From: Dactylonectria macrodidyma
Taxonomy: Eukaryota > Ascomycota > Sordariomycetes > Hypocreales > Nectriaceae
Direction of reading: 5' to 3'
DNA: 64,000 nt
Assembly: GCA_020744425.1 (NCBI GenBank)
Contig: JAGMUV010000058.1
Span: forward strand, 48,491-112,490
Position numbers and translations under genes: made by a program. Shown piece after piece: positions 19,100 to 29,881 of the stretch (position 1 is the first letter of the stretch; every line of letters begins with the position of its first letter). The notes below the pieces were generated by a model, which saw nothing but the letters and a program-made list of their open reading frames with translations, was not told the origin of the DNA and did not search any database.

Positions 19100-20256
19100 C
19101 TAATTTCTCAACTCGACAGTCTCCACGTTCCCGGCCTTCTCATCAACACTATCAGCAGAAACGCTCTCACCCTCGGCTGCTCCCATGATAGGATGCCAAT
19201 GAAGTAAAACTTTGCTACCGGTGAAGAGCTTATCGATATTTTCAAGTGACAGGTTGCGTGTCTCGGGGTAGAAGAAGTAAATGAGCGGCACGAAGCACAG
19301 GTTGAAGACACAAAAGTACACATAGGTGCGCCAGCCAATATTCGAAATGGAAACGGGTGTAATCTCAACCACAAGGAAAGTGAAGATCCCTGATCGACCA
19401 GTAAGCAGGTCGTATCTCGGACCCAGAGCTTTCTACTTACAGTTTGAGGCTGTGGCGAGGGCGGCAGACCGAGTTCGAATGGCTAGAGGAGAGTACTCTG
19501 CGGGCAGTAGCCAAGGAATAGCCAACATGCCGACAGCGAAGAAGAAATTGAAGAGAAACAACATAACGATGGCGGCAATACCAGCTGGTTTGCTGCCGTC
19601 AGCCACAGTGCCCGCATTGGCCTGCTGCAGCGAATAGCATTAGCTTGCGTCGTCCCAGTCTCTCGATGGCCCAGATAGGGATCAACGACGAAAGGAAATA
19701 GGCGATTCCATTAAACCCAGCCAGCAAGAGCGACAGGTCGTGCGAGATTCCAACGCTCTGCTGGAATATGACGGGTGCGTAGTATGTGATCAAGTTGATG
19801 CCGGAGAGCTGCTGCATGAACTGGCCGCCGATACCGAGCAAGGTACGGTGGAAATATCGCTGCTCGCCGTTCTTCAACATGGCCCTATACGTACTGCCGT
19901 GTGTTGCTGCGCGCTCCTTGCGGATTGCCTGTTGTATTTCGGCGAGGTTCTTGGAAATTCGTTGGTCGAAGGGATCAATTTGGCGAGCGTTGTTTTCAAC
20001 AGACCACAGCACCTGGCGGGCTTCATCGTGTCGATCGTGAGCAACGAGCCATCGCGGAGATTCGGGGAGGAAGAAAAGGGCAATGAAGGTAACGATCGCG
20101 AACAGGCACTGCAAGCCAAGCGGGAAGCGGAACTGTGCGTCGTTTTAGACAAAGGACATGCTGTAGTCCACCCAGTATGCCGTCATAACTCCAAAGATCG
20201 TGATACAAAGTTCGATTGACAGCTGATAGGATGGTTAGCACAGCACTTGGCATGCA
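19100..20256 (-). pseudogene. 5'-truncated MFS sugar transporter pseudogene
   Basis: Minus-strand remnant of a sugar-porter MFS (hexose/lactose permease type). Visible motifs are PESPRWL, IERLGRRKLML, AEYSPLAIRTRSAAL and the terminal PETRNLSLENIDKLF. One intron survives (GTAAGT donor, about 19399-19442). Lesions: everything upstream of the exon that starts near 20235 is gone, with the sequence passing through an intron acceptor (GCTAAC branch site, TATCAG) into AT-rich DNA; an in-frame TAA interrupts SMSFV*NDAQFRFP, fitting CAA to TAA; and a frameshift lies near 19625, after MLFAAAGQ. It cannot make a full transporter. Confidence 0.8.
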
Positions 20257-20599
20257 AGATAGTAAGAATAAGAATTTACGTAAGGAAATAATAGATACTT
20301 TATTACTCTTAATAGGAATATGATATAAATATTAGAAAGGTAAGAAAAATACACTCTAAAGGATGATTAAATACTTTTAATAATAGTTTAAAGTAATAAA
20401 TAAAGACCTTAAGAAATAGAAAAAAGAATAATAAGAAAAACTTAAAGATAATAGGCTTAAGAATGTACTAATATAGTATTATATTTATAAAAAGCTCTTT
20501 ATAAAAGAACTTAAGATAGGACTATTAGAATTTAGTTAATAAGATTATAAAATTATACTAAAAGATAGAATATTATTTATATTCTATAAGATTTTTAAC
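20257..20599. other. AT-rich DNA flanking the Gypsy relic
   Basis: RIP-like sequence that may include upstream Gypsy coding. No domain could be named here. Confidence 0.4.
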
Positions 20600-22130
20600 T
20601 TTAATAAAATATAGTTATAAATGCTTAAGGAATATATTAAAAATATACTATATAAAGGATATATTAGGATATTAAAGTCCTTAGTTAGTTATTTAGTTTT
20701 ATTCATTCTTAAAAGAATAGTAAACTCTAACTTATTATAAATTACTACTACTTAAATAATATTATATTAAAAGATCGAACCCTATTACTACTTATTATAG
20801 AGCTTAAGGACTGACTTTATAAAATGAAGTTCTTTATAGTATTAGATCTTAAAAATATATATAGCCTTATCTATATTAAAAAAGGATATAAATAGAAAAT
20901 AGCCTTAAGAATGAAGTTTAGACTATATAAATACTTTATTATACCTTTTAGACTTATAAATATACTAATTATATTTTAATAAATAATTAATAATATACTA
21001 TAAAAGTACTTTAATATATTTATTATATATTACTTAAATAATATTCTTATTTTCTTTAAAATGGAAGAAGAATATACTAAGTATATCTATAAAGTACTAT
21101 AAGTATTATAAGATTATAAATTATTAGTTAAACTAAAGAAAAGTCATTTTATACTTTAAAAGTAGAATTTCTTAGATATATAATCTTTTATAATAAGATT
21201 AAAATAGATCTAAAGAAAATCGCTATAGTTAGTAAATAGCTAAAACTAATAAATATTATAAAAGTATAAGCCTTCTTTAAATTTACTAATTACTATTAGA
21301 AATTTATTAAAGGGTTTAGTAAATATACTATACTACTTACTAACTTTATATAAAAAGGAGTAGAATTTTAATAAGATACTATTATAAAAAAAGCATTTAA
21401 TAAAATTAAAGAGATTATTTTAAATAAGCCTATTTTAATAACCTTTAACTCTAAATAAAAAAACGAATTAAAAATAGACTCTTTAGACTTTATATAAAGC
21501 GCTTAGATTAAATAATAAAATAATAATAGAGTATTATACTTTATTACTTTCTTTTTTTATAAAATATAAGTATAGAACTTAATTACTCTATTTATAATAA
21601 AGAATTCTTTATAATTATTAATACTTTTAAAGAATTCTAATACTACTTTTTAAAAAGTAAATATAAGATTAAGGTCTATATAGACTATAAGAATATCTTA
21701 TACTTTACTATTACTTAAGAACTTAGTAAATAATAATTATAATATATTAAATACCTTTTAGAATTTAACTATACTATTATTTATTATAAAGGGTTAGAAA
21801 ATAGAAGAGTTAATACTATTAGTTAATAATATGATTTTAATAATAGTAAAAGAATAGTTAATAAATAACTCTTATACTTTATACTTAAAGGATATTTAAA
21901 ATAGAAGTTTATTATTAGAGCTTAGAAAGGATAAAGAAGACTCTTATAGTTAGAATACTTAGAACTAATTTAGAATAATAGACTAACTCTTTACTAAATA
22001 AATTAGGCCTAAGGATATACTAGAATAGTTATATATAAGGATAGACTTATTATTATCTTTAATAGCTTTTAATATTAAATAGTATAAGACCTATATATAG
22101 AAGGTCCTTATAATTAAAATATTAATATAC
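20600..22130 (+). pseudogene. RIP-ruined Ty3/Gypsy pol (RT-RNase H)
   Basis: Despite many stops, the plus-strand translation follows a Gypsy reverse transcriptase: EYIKNILYKGYIR, then KFFIVLDLKNIYSLIYIKKGY (for FTKLDLRxAYxLIRIKxGD), IIPFRLINILIIF (for VMPFGLTNAPATF) and YYLNNILIFFKMEEE (for VYLDDILIFS). An RNase H-like region follows to about 21800. The catalytic YLDD reads YLNN, a typical G-to-A outcome. LTRs were not identified. Confidence 0.8.
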
Positions 22131-22149
22131 TATACTAATATATTATTAA

Positions 22150-23458
22150 AACATACTTTATATATTACTTTACTTATCTTACTTATTCTAGCTTTTTAAT
22201 ATTAAGTGCGTTAAGCTGCTTAAAATAGCCTATAGTTAAGTAATTAAGTAATTAATTAAATGCTTTATAACTTATATTTTAAAGACTAAGTTCTTTTTAG
22301 CCTTTTATACTACTTATATAACTATTATAATAAAGAGTAATATTAAAGAAAGTTTTTAAAAGACTAGACTTATTCTTTTAAACTTAGAATATATTATATT
22401 AAAGCTTAATATATAGCTATAGATTCTAATACTAACTATAGAGAAAGTTAGCCTCTTTAACTCTTAAGTCTTAAAGACTTTAAAGATAGTACTTAAGGTT
22501 AGTTTATAATCTAAATACTTTAAAAGATAAATAAGAAAGTATTAAAATAGCTCTTTAGTATTTATCTTTAAAGTATTTAAATCATTTTTAAAAAAAATAA
22601 AGATAATAATATATTAAATAGTATTATTAAAATTTAAGAACTAGATCCTTTAATAAGTAAATAAGACTCTTAGTAAGTAGTATAAAATAAAAAGAACCTA
22701 CTTATATTAAAGAAGGAAGATAACTATAAATAAGAGAAGGGGTGAGATAGATTAGAGAGATATTAATATATAGGTAGTAGCTAAATTATTAAGAAGTAGT
22801 AGTTAAAGGAGGTTAGTAATACTAAGAGAAAGGCGCTATAGAACTTATAAAAAGGCTAGTTATAATATAAGGACTTATTAGGCTATAATTAAGACCTTTA
22901 GAGATAAATAAAGTGATTTATTTTAATTAATAAAATAGTTTATTATATTTTTATTATAATTTTTATTTTATAAGTTAGCATTTTTATTATATAAGCTTGT
23001 TTATTATATAAGCTTATTATTGTCAGATAAACCATTACACCAAAAACGTAGCGCCGCTACTGATGTAACACAGCTTCTCTTATCAATTAGGTATATGTGC
23101 TACAATCTAACACACCCCCCCAGCTAGGAAGCCTTTGTATAGGCTTACTTGCTGGACTTGCAAAATTTTCCGAGGAATTTTCATCTCAGCTAGGGTTTTT
23201 GCTTCCTAGGCAATTACTGGATTTAGCCAGGCCTTGGCTTTCCTGGGGATCGAACACACGACCTCTTCAATCGCTAGTGACCAGTCTAGCTCAATTTAGG
23301 TAGTTTCAGGCTTCGCACGATCAGATCAGTGATCGGTCCACCTCTGAGACTCTTAATTGTGAGATAAACCATTACACCAAAAACGTAGCGCCGCTACTAA
23401 TGTAACAGCTTCTCTTATCGATTGAGTATATGTGCCACAACCTGACAATTATGTATGT
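22150..23458 (+). mobile_element. Fot-C: 5'-truncated, RIP-ruined Fot copy
   Basis: Starts abruptly at the equivalent of the MPPHSSHLLQPLDVG region and reads to the zinc-knuckle region (RRRYRTYKKASYNIRTY for RRCGTCGKTGHNARTC) near 22880. It parallels 15358-16130 of Fot-B. The right inverted end is present but split by the TRIM at 23021-23447; the last bases ATTATGTATGT at 23448-23458 complete it before TA. About 60% of the transposase is missing on the left. Confidence 0.8.
23021..23447 (-). mobile_element. TRIM: miniature LTR retrotransposon
   Basis: A 427-bp element flanked by the 5-bp duplication ATTAT on both sides. It has two direct terminal repeats of about 90 bp (23021-23112 and 23358-23447), nearly identical, beginning TGTSAGATAAACC. 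On the minus strand the repeat is followed by ATTAAGAGTCTCA (23345-23357), the same primer site as the Copia element, and the opposite repeat is preceded by a G-run (polypurine tract, 23113-23119). The 245-bp interior has no retroelement protein, so it must be mobilised in trans, probably by a Copia-type element. It inserted into the right end of Fot-C. Confidence 0.85.
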
Positions 23459-23460
23459 TA

Positions 23461-24151
23461 AATATAACTAATATTATTTAAGTATAATATGCTTAATTTA
23501 TTATTATATAAACCTTTAGATCAGGTCTCTAGCCTACCCTAGACTCACGAGCCCAGGGCAGTGTACCGATCGTCACACTTGGTTTAACGAGGATATACGC
23601 CACCTTAAGACAGTTAACAAAGCTGGGAGTGTATCTGGCATTCCTCAAAGGAATTTCAACAACGGGTAGTGCACCAAGGCATATCAAGAACTTGCCCCAA
23701 TACCCTGCTTACTGAACATTATCTCAGGAGGTGTCACACAGGCAGTAAATGTAGCTAAAGCTAAGCATCGCATTCCCAACTGAGGCAAAAGGGAATGCGC
23801 ACTCGACTAGTTTAGTAGCCACTAATGACTTATAGCCCGAATATGATACTAAGGATCTTGGTTTTGCGATTATTATTTGGCCCATCCTGTTTTAGATATA
23901 TGCGTATGTTAGGCTGATGAGAGCTATGTGCATACCTGAGCTGGAAGGATTAACTAATCCTGCTCCTAATAGCAGGAGGTAGTAAGGATGGATCTAAGGT
24001 CTATGGAATCAAATAAGCCCTTATTTTGATCGTATTATTAGAAGATCATGTCTCTAAGGAGGCTTTTCTAAAAGGTTAAGTCCCCCACTTTAATGAGATA
24101 TAAAACTACCTACATACAGCACTTTTGATAAACTAAATAATTGCTTTTTAG
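23461..24151. other. Mixed-composition spacer
   Basis: About 690 bp with many stops in all frames. No recognised gene or repeat. Confidence 0.45.
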
Positions 24152-24153
24152 TA

Positions 24154-26030
24154 AGTCAGTGCACCCGTTAGATGACCAGGGGCTTAGCTGGACGCCCCAC
24201 TTACAGCCGCGTCAACCACAACGCGTCTCTAGCCACACGCGTTTCTTCCTTCAATAACACTCAATTCGTCAATTCAACCTTATAACCTTATTTTTTATGC
24301 CTAAATACACCCAAGAAGACCTTGAACTAGCCATTCAGGATGTGAGAAATGGCGTATCAATACGAAAAGCAGCCAGTCAGCGCGGAGTCCCCAAATCAAC
24401 CCTACACAGCAAGATAAATGGCGTACCTAGCCGCAATGAAGCCCACGAATGGCGTCAGGTGCTTTCCAAATATCAGGAAGACCAGCTCACTGATTGGCTC
24501 ATCTTTCAAGATAAGCTCGGCATGGCGTTGACGCATAGCCAGATCCGGAAGTTGGCGATTTCCTTGTTAGGCCAAAGCGGCACCAACCAACGACTCGGAA
24601 AACACTGGATGAAGGGCTTCTTGCGCCGCAACCCGCGAATAAAAACGCTCAAAGGAAAGGGAATCGACCGGAAAAGGATAAATGGAGCAAATCCGGCTGC
24701 TATTGGCGGGTTCTTTGATCTATTGGGCCAACCAGAGGTCGCATCGATCCCTCAACGCAACCGTTGGAATCTTGACGAAATTGGAGTCTTCCAAGGGCCC
24801 GGATCTAACGGGCTTGTGGTTGGCCAATCAGAGCTTCAATCAACGATTAAGAAACAGCCGCAAAACCTTAACTGGATATCTATTCTTGAGGTTATTTCTG
24901 CAACGGGAAGGTGCCTTGACCCATTGGTCGTCTTCAAAGGCAAAGACGTCCAGCACCAATGGTTTCCTGAGGAATTGGACTTTCTGACCAATTGGAGATT
25001 TACATCATCTAAAAAGGGATGGACTAATAACGAAATTGGGCTTGCGTGGCTGCAGGAAGTCTTTCTTCCGGGCTCAAAGCCTGCCCGGGCCAATGAAAAG
25101 CGGCTTCTTATCCTAGATGGGCATGGATCACACATAACGGCTGATTTTATGCGTATTTGTGTGACCAATAGAGTCCATTTACTCTATTTACCACCTCACA
25201 CAAGCCACGTTCTTCAGCCTCTTGATATATCAGTCTTTGGGCCACTTAAAGCTGCATATCGGGCTGCTTTACTGCTAGCCAATCCTATTACTGATGCCGG
25301 CCCAACTAGGAAGGAAGACTTTCTAAAATGCTATTTTCAGGCTAGGAAGAAGGCTATTACTACTCGAAATATCCGTTCGGGTTGGAAAGGAGCCGGGTTG
25401 TGGCCAATTAACATCTCAAAGCCAATGGGTAGCAAATTCGTTATTGAGGATCCTAAGGACTCAATTACGGTCCAATTAGGAGCCCCCATTTCTCCAAAGA
25501 CGAATCAGAGGTCTGAAATCAGCCCTTTTACAACCCCTAAGACTTCGAGAGACGTTGCTTTATTAGTCCATTCTAAAAAGAAGGAACTTCTCAACAGCCC
25601 AACCACAAGGCAGCTATTTCGGGCTATTGACCGGGGTTATAATAACCTTCACTTACACAACGCCCAATTAGAAGACAGAATTCTAGTCCAAGACCGAAAT
25701 TCAAGCCAATCAAAGGCTAAGAAGAGAGGAAGGGTTTATAAAGACCCAAATAAGGAATTTTCTAACATCCAGAATGTCAAGAGGGCAAGAAGGCGAATAA
25801 AAACGCCTGAGGTTGAAGATTCAGAATAGCTCGTTTTTCCTTTGTTTTTATTGGCTAGTTTTTTGATATTTAGAAAATTCATTAGTTATTTTATAAAAAA
25901 TCAGTTGAAATGGACTAATTAGACCTCTTGGTTGTTATTTTATATATAAGTGAAGTTGAATGAGGATTTTGGTCATTGTATAAGTGGGGCGTCCAGCTAA
26001 GCCCCTGGTCATCTAATGGGTGCGCTGACT
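24154..26030 (+). mobile_element. Fot-D: second intact Fot1/pogo-type transposon, different family
   Basis: An 1877-bp element between TA duplications (24152-24153, 26031-26032). Its roughly 50-bp inverted ends begin AGTCAGYGCACCC and run through GATGACCAGGGGCTTAGC, differing at two positions. Unlike Fot-A, they lack the 17-bp repeated word. The interior holds one open 510-aa transposase. Composition is normal, so it is recent. Confidence 0.9.
24297..25829 (+). CDS. Fot1/pogo-type transposase (psq HTH, CENP-B, DDE_1)
   Basis: A 510-aa transposase. Residues about 1-45 are a psq-type helix-turn-helix (YTQEDLELAIQDVRNG...AASQRGVPKSTL), followed by a CENP-B DNA-binding domain to about 125. The catalytic carboxylates lie in RWNLDEIGVF (about 160), LLILDGHGSH (about 275) and HVLQPLDISVFGPLK (about 311). 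A basic C-terminus follows, without the zinc knuckle seen in Fot-A. The frame is intact with no RIP stops. The ATG at 24297 is the first after the left inverted end and gives the usual start MPKYTQEDL. Confidence 0.92.
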   Translation: MPKYTQEDLELAIQDVRNGVSIRKAASQRGVPKSTLHSKINGVPSRNEAHEWRQVLSKYQEDQLTDWLIFQDKLGMALTHSQIRKLAISLLGQSGTNQRLGKHWMKGFLRRNPRIKTLKGKGIDRKRINGANPAAIGGFFDLLGQPEVASIPQRNRWNLDEIGVFQGPGSNGLVVGQSELQSTIKKQPQNLNWISILEVISATGRCLDPLVVFKGKDVQHQWFPEELDFLTNWRFTSSKKGWTNNEIGLAWLQEVFLPGSKPARANEKRLLILDGHGSHITADFMRICVTNRVHLLYLPPHTSHVLQPLDISVFGPLKAAYRAALLLANPITDAGPTRKEDFLKCYFQARKKAITTRNIRSGWKGAGLWPINISKPMGSKFVIEDPKDSITVQLGAPISPKTNQRSEISPFTTPKTSRDVALLVHSKKKELLNSPTTRQLFRAIDRGYNNLHLHNAQLEDRILVQDRNSSQSKAKKRGRVYKDPNKEFSNIQNVKRARRRIKTPEVEDSE

Positions 26031-26064
26031 TAATTATAACTATTTATTACTTTATATTTATTAT

Positions 26065-26180
26065 GTTGAGGCCAAGGTCCTTGGCGGCACACACCAGGAG
26101 GGAGGGGCCAGAGGTTAATCAGTTCACAAAAAACCAACAGGAAGAACAACAGTGTGATGGGCCCAAAACCCAAGCCCAGG
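26065..26180 (+). repeat. Dispersed repeat, copy 1
   Basis: About 115 bp that reappears in reverse orientation at 53225-53360. Shared landmarks include CAAGGTCCTTGGC, a CACACACC/GGAGGG stretch and CCAAAACCCAAGCC. Its nature is unknown; it lies just right of Fot-D. Confidence 0.65.
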
Positions 26181-26310
26181 GCAACAGTAACTCAAAAATA
26201 CTAGAGTTTCTAAAGGATCGATCGCCAACGCTGAAGCGCGGTGCTTAGAAACAAAAGTCCGAACAGCGGTTTCAACAGTGTTATATTTATTATATTAAAA
26301 CCCTTTCTTA

Positions 26311-28223
26311 TCAATTTATTTCTATAAGCCGTTTTAAAGTTCCAGTCCAAAAGTCGCAAGTTGACTTCTTTCCTTGGTCATCCAGCTGAATCTTAAATCC
26401 GTCCTGAGCGATATTTAGCGCTTGGAGTCTCTCAGTCTGGCTTGTAGGATATAACGGCCAGTCCACGGTTTCGGATAAGTTCCTCAATGGGTTCACGTCG
26501 CCATTTAAGGCGAAACTGACAAGATAAGACTGGTACGATTGAGCAATGACCTTATCTCCCATGACGTCCGGCAAAGGAACACCCGCCAACTCGAGCGTTG
26601 GGTTGTACCAAGTTGAAGTCACATCTGCTCCATGTGTAGCGTTGCCACGAGACCAGACAGCGGCGTACGCCTGACCAGCAAAGGCGTTAGCAACCCGTCG
26701 ATAGTTGCAGACGAAGACATTATCGCCGATAATGGCTTCCAGTCGTTCGAGACCGTTTCGGTAAAGAGAATATGAGCTGTTGACTGGCGGGTAGACCTTT
26801 TCTATCGCAGCCACCGTCTTCTTGTCCCGGAATATCTGTTGAAGTGTAACTGTAATCTCTTTGTCTGAAACCTCCTTGGTTCCAGCAAAACCGAATCCTT
26901 CATGCCTCACGTGTGTCACAACGACAGATCGTAAGTCTTTCCAATAGTTCCCTATCCAATAATGAGGTTAGCCAGAGTTGTGACACACCATGGTTGTTCT
27001 TACCACTCTCTAACTCGAGGGAGGCGTAGCGTTGAATCCACTTGCCGTCCGGAACCGGGCCAAAATTGACGCCTTGGTATGCTGCTTGCGCCTTCATAAT
27101 CCCGTCTGCTAGGGCAGAACGCAGACAGTCCAAGTCACCGTCCGGGCAGCCAGCGGCCGTAGCAAACTTGATGAACGCTCGATCGAGTACTTTCTGGTCC
27201 CACTCATCGTGCCAACCAGCACTTTGAATGATAGCTTTGTGAAACAGAGGATCACGTCGACCGCCTTTCTGAGTGATATGATGGATGATGGATCCACCCC
27301 CAGCAGATTGGCCCATGATGGTGACATCCGACGAGTTGCCCCCTAGAAGGTGAATATATTTCTGAATCCACTGAAGAGCCGCTCGCTGATCAGCCAGACC
27401 GAGACTTGTAGCACCAGCCTGGGCTGCTGTGCGGCCGCCGATCCAACCCCCAAGGACACCGAGCTGCAGAGAATGACAGTCAGTTCTATTCATCAAGGTT
27501 CCCTACCAACTTCACTCACCCTGTAGTTCAACGACACTACAATTGCTTTTCCCAGGGACTGGTAGACAAGGCCTGTTCCGTCATAGAGGCCCAGGGGCAT
27601 GAGCGAATCCTTGGCCCCGGAGGTATAACTGTTCACATGACTGGGTGAGTGTGGTGGTGTACGCAGTGAGGCGAGTGTGACTTACGACCCTCCATGGATC
27701 CATACAATTACAGGGGCCTTGCTTAATTGGCTGTTCAAAGCTCTGCGTGAGACATAGACATCCAGGAACAAACAATCTAAAGGAATGTTAGTGACGATCC
27801 ACCCTCAGACCCGGTGGCCAAACATCTCGACAGATTAAAGACCTTCGTCAGAGTCCGTTGTTGGAGGCCGACCATCAGCCTGGGCCTGAAGGCAGTGGGG
27901 GCCGTACGAGCCATTCTGTACACCTTCAACGTGCCCTGGAGGCTTTGGTGGGACGAAACGTAGAAGCCCTACAGGTGGCGCGGCATAGCGGATATTTCGA
28001 AAAGTGTAAGCCTGCGGATGGAAACAAGAGGAGAAAAAGAAATTAACCCCCATCGCCCGAGATCCAGGGTCAGTGTGCTTACATCTGCAGCGGCATCGTA
28101 CTTTGTCGCTCGCCAAATACCATACGGCAACTTTAGCAAAGGCAGTTGTGGAGATGCCCGCAGAGCCCCGAGGACACAAGGAGCCACACTTGCCAGAGTT
28201 GCTATGACTTTGCTTAAACGCAT
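26311..28223 (-). CDS. Secreted type-B carboxylesterase (alpha/beta hydrolase)
   Basis: Minus-strand gene with six exons (five introns, near 27979-28068, 27778-27835, 27640-27690, 27465-27520 and 26955-27004; most donors GTRRGT/GTGAGT). The start MRLSKVIATLASVAPCVLGA is a signal peptide. Family motifs: YTFRNIRYAAPPVG near the N-terminus, VIVWIHGGSYTSGA (oxyanion loop), the nucleophile elbow GQSAGGG (Gln where most family members have Glu), the acidic residue in RHEGFGF and the likely catalytic His in GNATHGAD. It would hydrolyse a carboxylic ester outside the cell. It faces the GH3 gene at 29882 across a shared upstream region. The acyl substrate cannot be told. Confidence 0.88.
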
Positions 28224-29881
28224 CTCGAAGACTAAATCTCCGGTATAGAGGGGGTAACTAAACAAAGAAATAACGAAGGCCAGATGGCGTAGCTGTACCA
28301 CTGCTTGTCTTATCGACTGATTTGACTACTTCTGTTGCCTAGGATCTGGGGTCACAGATAGCTGGCAAAAGGTGATGTCAGGCCGCGTGATTGCATAGAA
28401 AGCTCCTCATTAGAAGACCAGTTGACGCAAGATTCCAACTCGTAGATATATGCAAGCAATAACGTCGAAGGCGTCGAGGTGTGGGGAAGATAAAAGCTAC
28501 CGGTGCTGCTTGGAAACGCAATCTAATATAAAACCTGGCCGGTTAACGAATGAAAAGGAGGTTTCCCGGCTTGGCACCTTTCTAGTGGCCGAGGGGGGTT
28601 TGGTTAGGTTAGGTTATTCTCTTATTGGGACGGAGCTCACTAGCATAAACTACCTTAACTCTATACCGGATTCCGATCACTGGCCTTACTAGTTAGTTGA
28701 CCGGCAGTGTACTCAAGAATCGATTAATCGATCTGCAAGGTATCCTCGTACTCCCGGTCCGTTAGTTCCCGTTGCCGCTAGATCCACACAACAAGCCGAC
28801 ACAAGTATTCGGTCCAGCGCCAGCCGGACCCCGCATTGCAACAGAGGCCAGGGATCCCTGGGACCCTTTGCGATGCAATGTAACGGTCGTGCTTGGCGCT
28901 AGCCTGTGCAGGGAAAGGAGAGGTCAAGCGGGGTTCCTAATAAGGGTTATCAAACATTGGGTTCATGTTAGTACAGCTAGGTATGTCAACAGAGCGGGTA
29001 AGTAACATTAGATAATAGTCAATCAAGGTGATGCGTAGTAGTCAGCATGATTGAGGCAATCAAGTTGTATTGATAGTTGAGGAGCAATGCACAGTTCCAA
29101 GAGAAGTTTCGAGGGTGCTGTCTACTCAAGTGTGTAGACCTGATCATGAAAGGTCGCCCCTGGATCACCAGTGATTCCTAGGGATCACCGGTGACTCGGA
29201 TAGGTCCCGTAGTGATCTGCTCGTCCGACGTTTGATCTGATCCGTTCTGGATAAACGTGGGTCTACCTGCAGGTTGAGGACCGGGCCATGCCAGGACGTA
29301 ACATGCAATGCATTCGCGCACGCTTTGTCCGGCGATTTACGCTCGCCGAGACGACAATCTTTGTCCGTCCAAGCCTGCATGCTCTACAGACGACGGTAGA
29401 GTTCTTTAGTTGATCACATCACATCCATGTCCTTGAGCAGCAGGCCTGCGCTCTTAGCGTGTGGCCGGACCACCGGCACCCGGCAGATTAAGTCGTGCAA
29501 CCCCCTTGGCACTCAATGATTCCCGTCCAGGCTGGCGATCGGGTGGCGGCGATGTTCTTCCCGAGCACTCCAACTCGTCCCTGGCAGACACCAGGCCGTT
29601 CCCTCTTGGGCAAGCCTAGCATAGCAAGCCTGGAGGAGTAGGCCGAACATCGCGCTTGTAGTTTGCTGGGATTTGCCCAGACAGTCATTGAGCATGGGGT
29701 CTTGGCCAGTACATTACCGAGGACGCAATTATGATCACCGTGACACTTGGGGGACTGAGAAACCGAAGGAGACAGCTATAAAAAAATGCTTTAGCCTTCT
29801 GGTGTCCATCATAGGCTACTCTAGTAGCGACTACGCCTCTGTCTTTGCCAATTTCCAATCCACGGGCTTTCTATAGCTATC
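28224..29881. promoter_or_regulatory. Divergent upstream region between carboxylesterase and GH3
   Basis: 1.66 kb without a convincing gene. It must hold the promoters of both divergently transcribed genes. A CCGGTAGC element lies at 28496-28503 (minus strand), about 275 bp upstream of the esterase start; it matches only half of the cluster motif. Confidence 0.5.

Noticed and set aside
23021..23447. tRNA-derived SINE, suggested by A-box-like TGGTGTAATGG and B-box-like GTTCGATCC strings
   Set aside because: Direct terminal repeats, 5-bp target duplication, primer site and polypurine run fit a TRIM better; the box-like strings lie in the terminal repeat and interior in the wrong arrangement for a SINE.
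28450..29005. Small plus-strand open frames in the esterase/GH3 divergent region
   Set aside because: No homology pattern, no signal peptide, no splice-consistent extension; ordinary non-coding DNA is more likely.
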